Of a DNA stretch of 64,000 nucleotides, positions 1 through 7,503 are shown one piece after another. A program made the translations under genes and the position numbers. The notes under the pieces were generated by a model that saw only the letters and a program-made list of their open reading frames with translations, ran no database searches and had not been told where the DNA came from. Source of the stretch: Bacteroidota bacterium (GTDB lineage Bacteria; Bacteroidota; Bacteroidia; B-17B0; Aurantibacillaceae); contig JAIUNM010000003.1 in assembly GCA_020162035.1 (NCBI GenBank), positions 62,001 to 126,000 of the forward strand, read 5' to 3'. Positions within the stretch are counted from its first letter, which is position 1. Each line of letters begins with the position of its first letter.

Positions 1-914
1 ACCCCTGTAAAGCGCGTCAAAAACTAATGGAAAAAGGAATTATTTTTAAACCTTTTATTATAGGTATAGGTTTAAGTCCAGAACAAATAAAAACATTTGA
101 ATGTGTTGGTAATTTTTTTGACATTGAAAACAACGAAACTTTTAATACAATAGCAAATTTAATTCAACAGCAAAAATTAAATAAAACAACAGCCCAGGTA
201 AATTTATTAAATAGTATGGGGTTACCAGCAGAAACAAATGTAAACATAACGTTTATTGATGTTAATAGAAAATCATACAAATACAATTACATTCATACAC
301 TTAATGCATTAAATAATCCTGATACGCTTTATATTGATGATTACCCAAGTTATAAAGTTGTTGCACATACAATTCCACCAGTTGAAAGCAAAGAAGTTAA
401 ATTAAATGTAGGTAAACACACAATAATTCCAATAGATGCACCTCAAGGAAATTTAACCATAAACAGACCAGCAGGTGTTTATAATTATAACGAAAAAGTT
501 AAATACATTGTTAGAAAACAAAACGATGATAATACTTTACATGTACAAGCATTAAATACAGTTGAAAAATATATAGTTGGAAATTATAAAGTAGAAATTT
601 TAACCTTACCACGTATTTATATAAATGATATTGAAATAGAACAAAGCAAAAATAAAGAAATTAATATTCCAAACGCTGGAATGCTTACCGTAAAAACATT
701 AGAGCCAGGAGATGGTTGTATAATGCAAAAAGTAAATGGTAAAAACCAATGGGTATGTAATTTATCAAATAAAACTATACAAAATTTTTATTTGCAACCG
801 GGTAATTATGTAACAGTGTGGCGAAGCAAGAGTTTAAAAGGCAGTATTTATACAATCGAAAAGCAGTTTACTATTTCATCTGATGTTTTACAAGTAATTG
901 AGTTTTATAAATAA
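1..914 (+). CDS. VWA domain-containing protein, 5'-truncated by the window edge
   Basis: The reading frame is open to the first base. The codons before the first internal ATG (position 27) read PCKARQKL, which runs straight into MEKGIIFKPFIIGIGL. This resembles the last helix and strand of a von Willebrand factor A domain in Bacteroidota proteins, where a DGxxSCxxDPC-type segment precedes KPFIIGxGL and FECVGxxxD. The visible 303 residues are therefore a C-terminal part and position 27 is not the true start. After the VWA end (about residue 60) come roughly 240 residues of beta-rich sequence with no catalytic motif that I recognise. The upstream MIDAS motif (DxSxS) would lie outside the window, so the VWA call rests on the C-terminal strand and helix only. 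The gene converges on the next one. Confidence 0.6.
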   Translation, partial: PCKARQKLMEKGIIFKPFIIGIGLSPEQIKTFECVGNFFDIENNETFNTIANLIQQQKLNKTTAQVNLLNSMGLPAETNVNITFIDVNRKSYKYNYIHTLNALNNPDTLYIDDYPSYKVVAHTIPPVESKEVKLNVGKHTIIPIDAPQGNLTINRPAGVYNYNEKVKYIVRKQNDDNTLHVQALNTVEKYIVGNYKVEILTLPRIYINDIEIEQSKNKEINIPNAGMLTVKTLEPGDGCIMQKVNGKNQWVCNLSNKTIQNFYLQPGNYVTVWRSKSLKGSIYTIEKQFTISSDVLQVIEFYK

Positions 915-951
915 ACATTCAAATTATTTTAAGAATACTTTTTGATGTTTA
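912..951. terminator. Bidirectional hairpin between convergent genes
   Basis: An 11-bp stem (TAAACAT-CAAA against TTTGATGTTTA, with one bulged T on the left arm) starts on the stop codon of the upstream gene and ends just before the stop of the minus-strand gene. T-rich sequence follows on the plus strand. No long uninterrupted T tract is present, so termination is an inference from position and symmetry. Confidence 0.45.
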
Positions 952-952
952 A

Positions 953-1579
953 TTAATTACTTTTTAAAGATTTTAAATTAATTTGACGGCTAATTGAAAA
1001 GATAATTCCTCTATTATAGACTTGATGCGATGTTGCAGGTAATTGTTTTCGAACAGGAAGCAAAGAGTGTGTTATTCGTAAACCTATTTGCCATTTATCG
1101 TTTATTTTATATCCTGTACCTAAATTAAATGAAATGTCTTTATTACTAATGGGATATTGGTCTGTTTGATAGGGAAGAAGCCATCCTTTTGTATATTCTC
1201 CAGTGTTTATTAAAACCGCTAAACTTGGACCAAATTCAAGGTAAACATTTTTTTTACAAAATTGAAATAGTATTGGAGCCTCAAAGTAATTAAGGTTTAG
1301 CCAATAATCGCCTGTTTTAGATTGTTGAAGCCCTAATCCTGTGCCTTTACCAATATTAAATAGTTCTGCCTGCATTGCCCATTTTTTACCAATATTTAGT
1401 TTAACCCAAAAACCACCCATAAATGCAATTCTTGGTTTATGTATTATTGGGCAGCCAGTAATTGTTTGCATGCCAGAGCCTAATTTAAAACCAAATTTAC
1501 TATGTGTTTTTAAATTACCTTGAGCCCTTACATTAAGGCATAAAAGCAAAATGATAAAAAAAAGAGTAATTTTTTTCAC
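953..1579 (-). CDS. PorT-like outer-membrane beta-barrel protein
   Basis: This 208-residue protein begins with a signal peptide (KKITLFFIILLLCLNVRAQ) and continues as alternating hydrophobic strands typical of the small PorT/outer-membrane beta-barrel family (GFKLGSGM, GGFWVKLNIGKKWAMQAEL, YLEFGPSLAVLI, FNLGTGYKINDKWQIGLR). I chose the GTG at 1579. A longer open frame reaches back to 1681 but would run through the tRNA-Phe terminator and into the tRNA, and its extra 34 residues do not look like secretory sequence. The C-terminus (SLLPVR...YNRGIIFSISRQINLK) resembles that of the barrel protein at 58195-58857, suggesting paralogues. The function is unknown beyond outer-membrane location. Confidence 0.7.
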   Translation of the reverse strand: MKKITLFFIILLLCLNVRAQGNLKTHSKFGFKLGSGMQTITGCPIIHKPRIAFMGGFWVKLNIGKKWAMQAELFNIGKGTGLGLQQSKTGDYWLNLNYFEAPILFQFCKKNVYLEFGPSLAVLINTGEYTKGWLLPYQTDQYPISNKDISFNLGTGYKINDKWQIGLRITHSLLPVRKQLPATSHQVYNRGIIFSISRQINLKSLKSN

Positions 1580-1620
1580 TTTTAAGATAACGAAATTATC
1601 TTTTGAAAATTGTGATATTA

Positions 1621-1650
1621 AAAAAAAAGCCACTCGATTGAGTGGCTTTT
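1621..1650 (-). terminator. Rho-independent terminator of tRNA-Phe
   Basis: On the minus strand a 7-bp GC-containing stem (GCCACTC/GAGTGGC, 4-nt loop), flanked by A and T runs, is followed by a tract of eight or more T. It sits two bases after the tRNA 3' end. Confidence 0.9.
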
Positions 1651-1651
1651 G

Positions 1652-1724
1652 TGGTACCTCCAGGAATCGAACCAGGGACACAAGGATTTTCAGTCCTTTG
1701 CTCTACCAACTGAGCTAAGGTACC
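1652..1724 (-). tRNA. tRNA-Phe (anticodon GAA)
   Basis: The minus strand folds into a 73-nt cloverleaf: acceptor GGTACCT/AGGTACC with discriminator A, D-stem GCTC/GAGC, anticodon stem AAGGA/TCCTT with loop CTGAAAA (anticodon GAA), variable loop GTGTC, and T-arm with loop TTCGATT. The CCA end is not encoded, so it must be added after transcription. The T-stem is CCTGG opposite CCTGG, leaving one T-T mismatch at the middle pair (positions 51-63 in standard numbering). All other stems pair fully. Confidence 0.95.
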
Positions 1725-1743
1725 AGCTCTTTAATTGAGTTGG

Positions 1744-1773
1744 CAAAAATAATGCTTTTTATTTAATTGCAAA
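1744..1773 (-). promoter_or_regulatory. Promoter of tRNA-Phe
   Basis: The minus strand shows TTTG, 18 nt, then TATTTTTG. This matches the Bacteroidota sigma-ABfr consensus (TTTG / TAnnTTTG). The -7 element ends about 20 bases before the tRNA. Confidence 0.65.
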
Positions 1774-1795
1774 ACAAAAATCTTATTTATCTTTA
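1767..1795 (+). promoter_or_regulatory. Probable promoter of the coaX cluster
   Basis: TTG at 1767-1769, 18 nt, then TATCTTTA at 1788-1795. This is one base off the TAnnTTTG consensus. It lies 28 bp before coaX and back-to-back with the tRNA promoter. Confidence 0.45.
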
Positions 1796-1822
1796 AAAAA
1801 AATACATTTTATCCTCAAAAAA

Positions 1823-2533
1823 ATGAATTTGGTTGTAGATTGTGGTAACACTCGTGTAAAGTACGGTGTATTTGAAAATAATCAAATTATTGAATTTGGG
1901 TTAATTACAAATGATTTTAATGCAATTTTCCTTAAATTTAAATCTATTAATAAGGTTATTATTGCATCTGTAACCCAACAACATACTGTTATTCAGGCAT
2001 TAATCCCTAAAGGTATTTCTGTTGTTTTATTTTCTAATAATTTAAAATTACCTTTACAAAATTTGTATCAAAGCGCTCAAACTCTTGGTTCTGATAGGTT
2101 AGCAGCTTCCATTGGAAGTTTTACACTTTTTCCAAATATAAATGTTTTAACTATTGATGCAGGAACTTGTATAAAATACAATTTTGTGAATAATAAAAAC
2201 CAATACATTGGTGGCGCAATTAGCCCAGGATTAAATATGCGTTTAAAAGCTTTAAATCACTATACACATAGCTTACCTTTAATATCTTTTGATGAAAATT
2301 ATGATAATTTAACGGGTACAAATACTCAAAATTCTATTTTAAGCGGCACTCAAATTGCGGCTGCATGCGAAGTAGAATCAATGATTGAGAGGTACTTAGC
2401 TTTATATCCAGATTTAAAAATTGTGTTTACAGGTGGCGATGCTAATTATTTGTGTAAACAACTTAAAAACCGTTTCTTTGCGGACGAACATTTGATTTTA
2501 AAAGGATTAAATGCTACACTTAATTATCAATAA
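1823..2533 (+). CDS. coaX: Type III pantothenate kinase
   Basis: CoaX phosphorylates pantothenate with ATP, the first step of coenzyme A synthesis, in the cytosol. The 236 residues show the ASKHA-fold landmarks of the family: the N-terminal phosphate loop DCGNTRVK (6-13), GSDR (89-92), the catalytic-site motif DAGTC (112-116) and GGAISPG (130-136). The length is slightly below the usual 240-260 residues. The gene opens a co-directional cluster and its end overlaps the start of the next gene by 23 bp. The order coaX, outer-membrane protein, lptC is one I associate with Bacteroidota. Confidence 0.93.
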   Translation: MNLVVDCGNTRVKYGVFENNQIIEFGLITNDFNAIFLKFKSINKVIIASVTQQHTVIQALIPKGISVVLFSNNLKLPLQNLYQSAQTLGSDRLAASIGSFTLFPNINVLTIDAGTCIKYNFVNNKNQYIGGAISPGLNMRLKALNHYTHSLPLISFDENYDNLTGTNTQNSILSGTQIAAACEVESMIERYLALYPDLKIVFTGGDANYLCKQLKNRFFADEHLILKGLNATLNYQ

Positions 2534-4052
2534 ATTGAAAAATTATTTCATAATATTTTTTTCCCTTTTTAGTGGTTTAATTTTTTCTCAAACCAATACA
2601 TTTAGTCCATATTCTCGTTATGGCATAGGGGAATTAAACCAAACTAATTTTGCACATGTAAACGGAATGGGAGGGGCAAATGTTGCATTACGCTTTGATA
2701 CAACAGCGCCTTTATTTATAAATGTAGGTAACCCTGCAAGCTACGCTTTAATTAGATTAACCTCATTAGAGGTAGGTGCAAATGGATTTTATGGTATGTA
2801 TAAAAATTCAAGTACTGCTTTAAATAAATATTCTATTAATTTTTCATATGGTACACTTGGTTTTCCAATTGCAAAAAATGGTGGTGCTTGTATTGGTATA
2901 ATGCCATTTTCAAGTGTAGGATATAATACAGAATCAACTTCAAATTACACAGGTATTGGTGATGTAAAAACTATTTATAACGGCAACGGTGGTTTAAATA
3001 AAGCATTTGTTGGTTATGGCGTTTCTCCATTTAATAAAAGAGTACGTAATTTCAGAAAACATGCGTATAAACACGATACTTTAATTTACAATAAATCACA
3101 ATTTAAAACGCGTTATTTTATTAGTAAAATGTTAAATGATTTTACTATTGGTTTTAATGTAAATTATTTATTTGGAAATATACAACACAACACAAATGTA
3201 ATTTACCCTAATTCATTATTGTATTTAAATACAAAACGCGAACAATCTATTTCTTTAGGAGATTTTACAGGTAATTTTGGCGTGCAAACAGCAATTACTA
3301 TAGATAGTGTTTATAGCAAATCAACCAAAAAAACAATAATAAAAAAGTATATTAAAAATTACATTTCTAATGGAGGCGATTCTAGTAAATTAAAGTTTAT
3401 TAAAGATAGCTTACAAAATGTAGTTAAAGTTCCAAAAATTCAATTATCCGAAAAAATAAAATTTACGCTTGGTTATTTTTACAGTTTAAACAATTCGTTA
3501 AATGTAAATTATAATAATTATGTATATAATTATGTGTTAGGAAGTACAGGTTTTGCAACCCCTAAAGATTCGTTAATTAGTATTACAAATCAAAAAAGTA
3601 AATTAACATTGCCCTTAGAGCAAGCTTTTGGTATTGGTTTTAAAAAAGGAGAAAGAATTAACATTGTAGCTGATTTTGGAATTACGAACTGGAATAATTT
3701 TGTAATTGTTGATAGTAAAACTAAATATCAAAATAATTATAGAGTTTCAATAGGCGCAAATTATGTTCAAAATAAACAAGGTAATTATTCTGAACGTGTA
3801 AATTATAGAATAGGTGCCACATACAATACAGGGTTTTTAGATGTTCAAAATAATGTGTTGCCTAGTTATTTTATTAGTGCAGGTATAGGTTTTCCTGTTG
3901 GTGTGTTTACAGAGCGTTCAATGGTAAATTTATCATTACAATATGGTAAAGTAAGTAGCAACAATGCTAAATTATTTAGCGAAAATTATTTTAGAGTACA
4001 TTTAGGATTTACATTTAGTGCACGCTGGTTTCAAAAATTCAGGTACGATTAA
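2511..4052 (+). CDS. Outer-membrane beta-barrel protein of the coaX-lptC cluster
   Basis: This 513-residue protein has a signal peptide (hydrophobic residues 10-27, ending IFSQ) followed by SPYSRYGIGELNQTNFAHVNGMGGANVALR. That is the opening I expect of FadL- or PorV-like barrel proteins, with repeated amphipathic strands to the C-terminal HLGFTFSARWFQKFRY. The ATG at 2511 overlaps coaX by 23 bp. A TTG at 2535 just past the coaX stop would leave a shorter, equally good signal peptide. Placement between coaX and lptC suggests an envelope role, but I see no substrate-specific motif. Confidence 0.7.
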   Translation: MLHLIINKLKNYFIIFFSLFSGLIFSQTNTFSPYSRYGIGELNQTNFAHVNGMGGANVALRFDTTAPLFINVGNPASYALIRLTSLEVGANGFYGMYKNSSTALNKYSINFSYGTLGFPIAKNGGACIGIMPFSSVGYNTESTSNYTGIGDVKTIYNGNGGLNKAFVGYGVSPFNKRVRNFRKHAYKHDTLIYNKSQFKTRYFISKMLNDFTIGFNVNYLFGNIQHNTNVIYPNSLLYLNTKREQSISLGDFTGNFGVQTAITIDSVYSKSTKKTIIKKYIKNYISNGGDSSKLKFIKDSLQNVVKVPKIQLSEKIKFTLGYFYSLNNSLNVNYNNYVYNYVLGSTGFATPKDSLISITNQKSKLTLPLEQAFGIGFKKGERINIVADFGITNWNNFVIVDSKTKYQNNYRVSIGANYVQNKQGNYSERVNYRIGATYNTGFLDVQNNVLPSYFISAGIGFPVGVFTERSMVNLSLQYGKVSSNNAKLFSENYFRVHLGFTFSARWFQKFRYD

Positions 4053-4053
4053 T

Positions 4054-4602
4054 GTGATAAAAAATTATTTAATATTAATTCCCATATTTTTTATTTTTTC
4101 TTGTACAAACGATTTAAAAGATGTACAAGCTTTACCAAAAAATAAATTAAGCGCCTCGCAAACAGGCGATAGTGTAACATTAATTTATACAGATAGTACA
4201 AAAATTAAAATTATTTTAAAAGCTAATAGGATGCTTTTATTTAATAAAAATGTTAAAGAACCTTTTACTGTGTTGCCTAAAGGGTTTTATGTAACAATTT
4301 TTGACGAAGATGAAAAAGTTTCTTCTACCTTAAAAGGTAATTACGGGGTTAGGTTTGATGTTTCTAAACGCATGGAAGCGAGATATGCTGTTGAGGTAAT
4401 AAATAAAAACGGAGAAAAATTAGAAACAGAAAAATTAATTTGGGACGAAGCAAATAAAAAAATATATACCGACGCTTTTGTTAAAATAATTACACCAAAC
4501 CAAATTATTAATGGTAAAGGCCTTGAAAGTAACCAAGATTTTACCAAATATGAAATTAAAAACATAACAGGTATAATAAATATTAAAAACAATGAACTCT
4601 AA
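4054..4602 (+). CDS. lptC: LPS export ABC transporter periplasmic protein LptC
   Basis: LptC is the bitopic or lipid-anchored component that passes lipopolysaccharide from LptBFG to the LptA bridge. I chose the GTG at 4054, giving 182 residues that begin with a lipoprotein signal ending IFFIFSC (Cys17). An in-frame ATG at 4018 would put 12 polar residues ahead of the signal peptide. The body (GNYGVRFDVSKRMEARYAV, EKLIWDEANKKIYTDAFVKI, INGKGLESNQDF) matches the LptC/OstA beta-jellyroll pattern, in which GxGLxSNxDFxxY is typical. The lipobox is common in Bacteroidota LptC, where E. coli uses a membrane anchor. The gene overlaps the next by 11 bp. Confidence 0.82.
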   Translation: MIKNYLILIPIFFIFSCTNDLKDVQALPKNKLSASQTGDSVTLIYTDSTKIKIILKANRMLLFNKNVKEPFTVLPKGFYVTIFDEDEKVSSTLKGNYGVRFDVSKRMEARYAVEVINKNGEKLETEKLIWDEANKKIYTDAFVKIITPNQIINGKGLESNQDFTKYEIKNITGIINIKNNEL

Positions 4603-4813
4603 CACACAAATAAAACTTTTTAAACTAATGGAACGGGTATGGCTCGTTGGCGTTGTATTGGGCATTGCAGGTGTAATTTACTTTTTAATTACTAAAGATA
4701 ACGACAGTGCATTGTATTTTTTTGGATTTTTTATTTTATCTTCAGTATTGTATTTGTTGCGTAAAAAACAACGTAAGCGTCACGAGTCTTATTTAGAACA
4801 AAATAAAAAATAA
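4592..4813 (+). CDS. Small two-span membrane protein
   Basis: A 73-residue protein with two predicted membrane segments (about 14-32 VWLVGVVLGIAGVIYFLIT and 38-56 ALYFFGFFILSSVLYLLR) and a very basic tail (RKKQRKRHESYLEQNKK). It overlaps lptC by 11 bp and ends 4 bp before tilS, so it is almost certainly co-translated with them. I do not recognise a family. Its conserved context would be the best clue to function. Confidence 0.65.
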   Translation: MNSNTQIKLFKLMERVWLVGVVLGIAGVIYFLITKDNDSALYFFGFFILSSVLYLLRKKQRKRHESYLEQNKK

Positions 4814-4817
4814 AAAA

Positions 4818-6140
4818 TTGTTTCATCAATTTAATAAACATTTACAAACTAATAATTGGTTTTCTAAAGAAACCCCTTTGTTAATTGCAGTTAGTGGTGG
4901 TGTTGATTCGGTTGTTTTAGTGTATTTATTACATAAATTAAATTACAATATTGCTCTTGCGCATTGTAATTTTTGTTTAAGAGATGAAGAAAGCGATGAT
5001 GATGAACAATTTTGTGTAAAGTTAGCGGATAAATTAAGTTTAAAAATTTTCACAAAAAAATTTAATACAAATCAATACATTAAAAAACATAAGGTTGGAA
5101 TTCAAGAAGCAGCAAGAAATTTACGTTACCAATGGTTTAATGAATTGTTACAAAAACATCAGTATAAGTTTTTAATTACTGCTCACCATGCAAACGACCA
5201 AATAGAAACTTTTTTTATAAATACTTTTAGGGGCACAGGATTAAAAGGATTAACAGGAATACCAAATGCTAAAAACTCAATTGTACGCCCTTTGCTACCA
5301 TTTACTAAAAAAGAAATAATAGAGTATGCAAAAAGCAATAAACTTAAATATAGAACCGATTTAAGTAATTTAGAAGATGATTACTTGCGAAATTTTATAC
5401 GCTTACAAATTCTTCCTAAAATCAAAACAAAAATTCCTCAAATTGAAACACGAATGCTCCAAAATATTTTAATTTTACAGAGCGAGTTTAATGTTTTAAA
5501 CGATTTAGTTGAAGATAAAAAAGCAGAATATAAATTAACAATTAATAAACCCATTAAAATTTCTATTAAACAATTATTAGCCGAAAAACATTTACATTTT
5601 GTTACTCATCATTTATTTCAACAGTTTAATTTAAGCTCTACTCAAATTGAAAATATTATTAGTTGTATTACGCCTAAAGTTATAACAGGAAAAAAATTTA
5701 ATACAAGCTCTCATAATATTGTAATTGATAGAAGTGTTATTGTTGTTGAACCAATAATTAAAACATTTGAATCTATTGTTTTAACGTCTGAAAATGAACT
5801 TTATGAAAATAATTTATTTAAAATAACAAGTTTAAATAAAACTAAAAAACCTGTAAATACTGAATTAGTAATTGATAAAAATAAATTAATTTATCCGTTA
5901 ACCGTTAGAAATGCAAAAGTAGGGGATAAGTTTGTTCCTTTTGGTATGAAAGGTTTTAAGCTATTAAGTGATTTTTTAAAAGATTTAAAATTAAATTTGT
6001 TAGAAAAACAAAAAACACTTTTACTAATAAACGGAAATAATGAAATTATTTGGGTAATTGGGCATAGAACAGATAATAGGTTTAAAATAGAAAATTGGGA
6101 TAGTGAAAGTTTAATTAAAATTAAATACAATAGAAGATAA
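4818..6140 (+). CDS. tilS: tRNA(Ile)-lysidine synthetase
   Basis: TilS ligates lysine to C34 of tRNA-Ile(CAU), changing its codon from AUG to AUA. The N-terminal PP-loop ATPase motif SGGVDS is at residues 26-31, followed by LAHCNFCLRDEESDDDEQF, ITAHHANDQIETF and RPLLPFTK, all typical of TilS. The C-terminal substrate-binding domain includes VGDKFVPFGMKGFKLLSDFLKDLKL near residue 370. The start is a TTG at 4818, four bases after the preceding stop. No ATG lies upstream of the PP-loop in this frame. 440 residues is normal for the family. Confidence 0.92.
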   Translation: MFHQFNKHLQTNNWFSKETPLLIAVSGGVDSVVLVYLLHKLNYNIALAHCNFCLRDEESDDDEQFCVKLADKLSLKIFTKKFNTNQYIKKHKVGIQEAARNLRYQWFNELLQKHQYKFLITAHHANDQIETFFINTFRGTGLKGLTGIPNAKNSIVRPLLPFTKKEIIEYAKSNKLKYRTDLSNLEDDYLRNFIRLQILPKIKTKIPQIETRMLQNILILQSEFNVLNDLVEDKKAEYKLTINKPIKISIKQLLAEKHLHFVTHHLFQQFNLSSTQIENIISCITPKVITGKKFNTSSHNIVIDRSVIVVEPIIKTFESIVLTSENELYENNLFKITSLNKTKKPVNTELVIDKNKLIYPLTVRNAKVGDKFVPFGMKGFKLLSDFLKDLKLNLLEKQKTLLLINGNNEIIWVIGHRTDNRFKIENWDSESLIKIKYNRR

Positions 6141-6171
6141 CGAACAAATATTATTTGAAGAAAAACAATAT

Positions 6172-6672
6172 ATGGGGCACAACCGATTTAGTTTTGCTAT
6201 ACGTATAATTTTAGCTATTTTTTGTTTTGTAGGGTATTATTGGAGCGAAAACCCTAAACCTATTCAAGTTTATTTTTTTAAAATTGGTTCTTACCCAGTC
6301 CAAAATTTTAGTTATTCAGGCTTAATCTTTTTTTTATCAGGTTTAAGTATTCTTTTGTTTTCAATGTTATTAATGTATGTATTACACATTCATACAAAAA
6401 TTTTTAACGGTTATATTATTTTAGATGGTTTTTGGACAGCCAGAAAAGTAAAAATAGATTTAAATAATATTGTTTCTGTAAAAAAAGGAAAATACAAAAA
6501 AAATGCATTAAGACGCTCGGTTTATAACTTACATAACAATGGTATAATTAGATTTTACACAAGTGGTGTTGATTTTGTTGAATTAAAAGATAATTCAGGC
6601 TTTAGTTATAGAATAGGAACACAAAAACCTAACGAATTTTTAAAAGTAATAAAATCAATAAACAAAATGTAA
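6172..6672 (+). CDS. Two-span membrane protein with a PH-like cytoplasmic tail
   Basis: 166 residues with hydrophobic segments at about 8-24 and 46-70, then a soluble part (IFNGYIILDGFWTARKVKIDLNNIVSVKKGKYKK...) whose strand pattern recalls the PH-like domain in many small bacterial membrane proteins. No catalytic motif is seen. It is the last gene of the coaX-tilS cluster, 31 bp after tilS, and converges on an EI24-family gene with a 10-bp gap and no obvious terminator. The function is unknown. Confidence 0.6.
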   Translation: MGHNRFSFAIRIILAIFCFVGYYWSENPKPIQVYFFKIGSYPVQNFSYSGLIFFLSGLSILLFSMLLMYVLHIHTKIFNGYIILDGFWTARKVKIDLNNIVSVKKGKYKKNALRRSVYNLHNNGIIRFYTSGVDFVELKDNSGFSYRIGTQKPNEFLKVIKSINKM

Positions 6673-6682
6673 TTACTTGAGT

Positions 6683-7498
6683 TTAATTTTTTATCTGTTC
6701 TTTTTCAATTTCTTTATAACATAAAACAGCTGCAACAGTTGCCATAGCAGGACCAAAAGCAACACCTATTATGGTTCCAAAAAAAGTTGGTATGTGCATT
6801 GCTAAAAAATAAAAAACGCCTATTCCAACTAAGTACCCTCTGTTTTTTGATGCAAGATTTGTGCTTTGAGATATTTTTAATTTGTACCGCTCACTATTGT
6901 AATCAAAAAAGTTAAAACCAATAAAATATGCACTTATTAAAAACAGTAAAGGAATTGTAACAATTGCTAATGGTGCAATTAATATTGAAATAGCCATAAA
7001 TAGAATAACAAAAAAGTATTCTAAAAACATATTTCTTAAACTCATTAACACACCTCTTGCAATATCTATTAAAAGTTGTTTAATCGAAAATTTAAAATGT
7101 GTATTATGTAATTTTTCATCTGCTTTTTCGGATAATAAAGCTAAAAAAGGCGATAAAACCATTAGTAAAAAATATTTCACAAATGTTCCTGATATAAAAC
7201 CAAGTATAATTTTTACTACAATGTTAATTATAAATGAAGCTTTACTCGATAAAAATAATCTTATTGTGTCTAAAAAATTTGGGTCAGTTATTTTACTTGC
7301 ATCAACTTCTAAATATGGTTTTATTGAATCTGCAATATAACCAGATACCGAGTAAATACCATAGAAACTAAGCAATAGTAAACAAATGCAAACTAGTATT
7401 GGAATAAATAAAAATGGCCATAAACCTTTATTAAAAATTATACCTAAGCTAGTAAAGCAATAGCCAAAACCTTTAAAAAATTGAGAAAAAAAGCGCAT
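6683..7498 (-). CDS. EI24/CysZ-like integral membrane protein
   Basis: 271 residues with several long hydrophobic segments (about 24-47, 90-122, 150-180, 183-198, 222-258). The opening FFSQFFKGFGYCFTSLGIIFNKGLWPFLFIPILV is the one I expect of EI24-domain proteins, the family that includes the sulfate transporter CysZ. Whether this one transports sulfate is not shown by the sequence. It starts 5 bp after the PorE-like gene and is the last gene of that minus-strand operon. Confidence 0.72.
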   Translation of the reverse strand: MRFFSQFFKGFGYCFTSLGIIFNKGLWPFLFIPILVCICLLLLSFYGIYSVSGYIADSIKPYLEVDASKITDPNFLDTIRLFLSSKASFIINIVVKIILGFISGTFVKYFLLMVLSPFLALLSEKADEKLHNTHFKFSIKQLLIDIARGVLMSLRNMFLEYFFVILFMAISILIAPLAIVTIPLLFLISAYFIGFNFFDYNSERYKLKISQSTNLASKNRGYLVGIGVFYFLAMHIPTFFGTIIGVAFGPAMATVAAVLCYKEIEKEQIKN

Positions 7499-7503
7499 TT
7501 TTT

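Noticed and set aside
1580..1681. 34-residue N-terminal extension of the barrel protein
   Set aside because: It would be encoded by the tRNA-Phe terminator and the tRNA 3' part. A GTG at 1579 gives a proper signal peptide.
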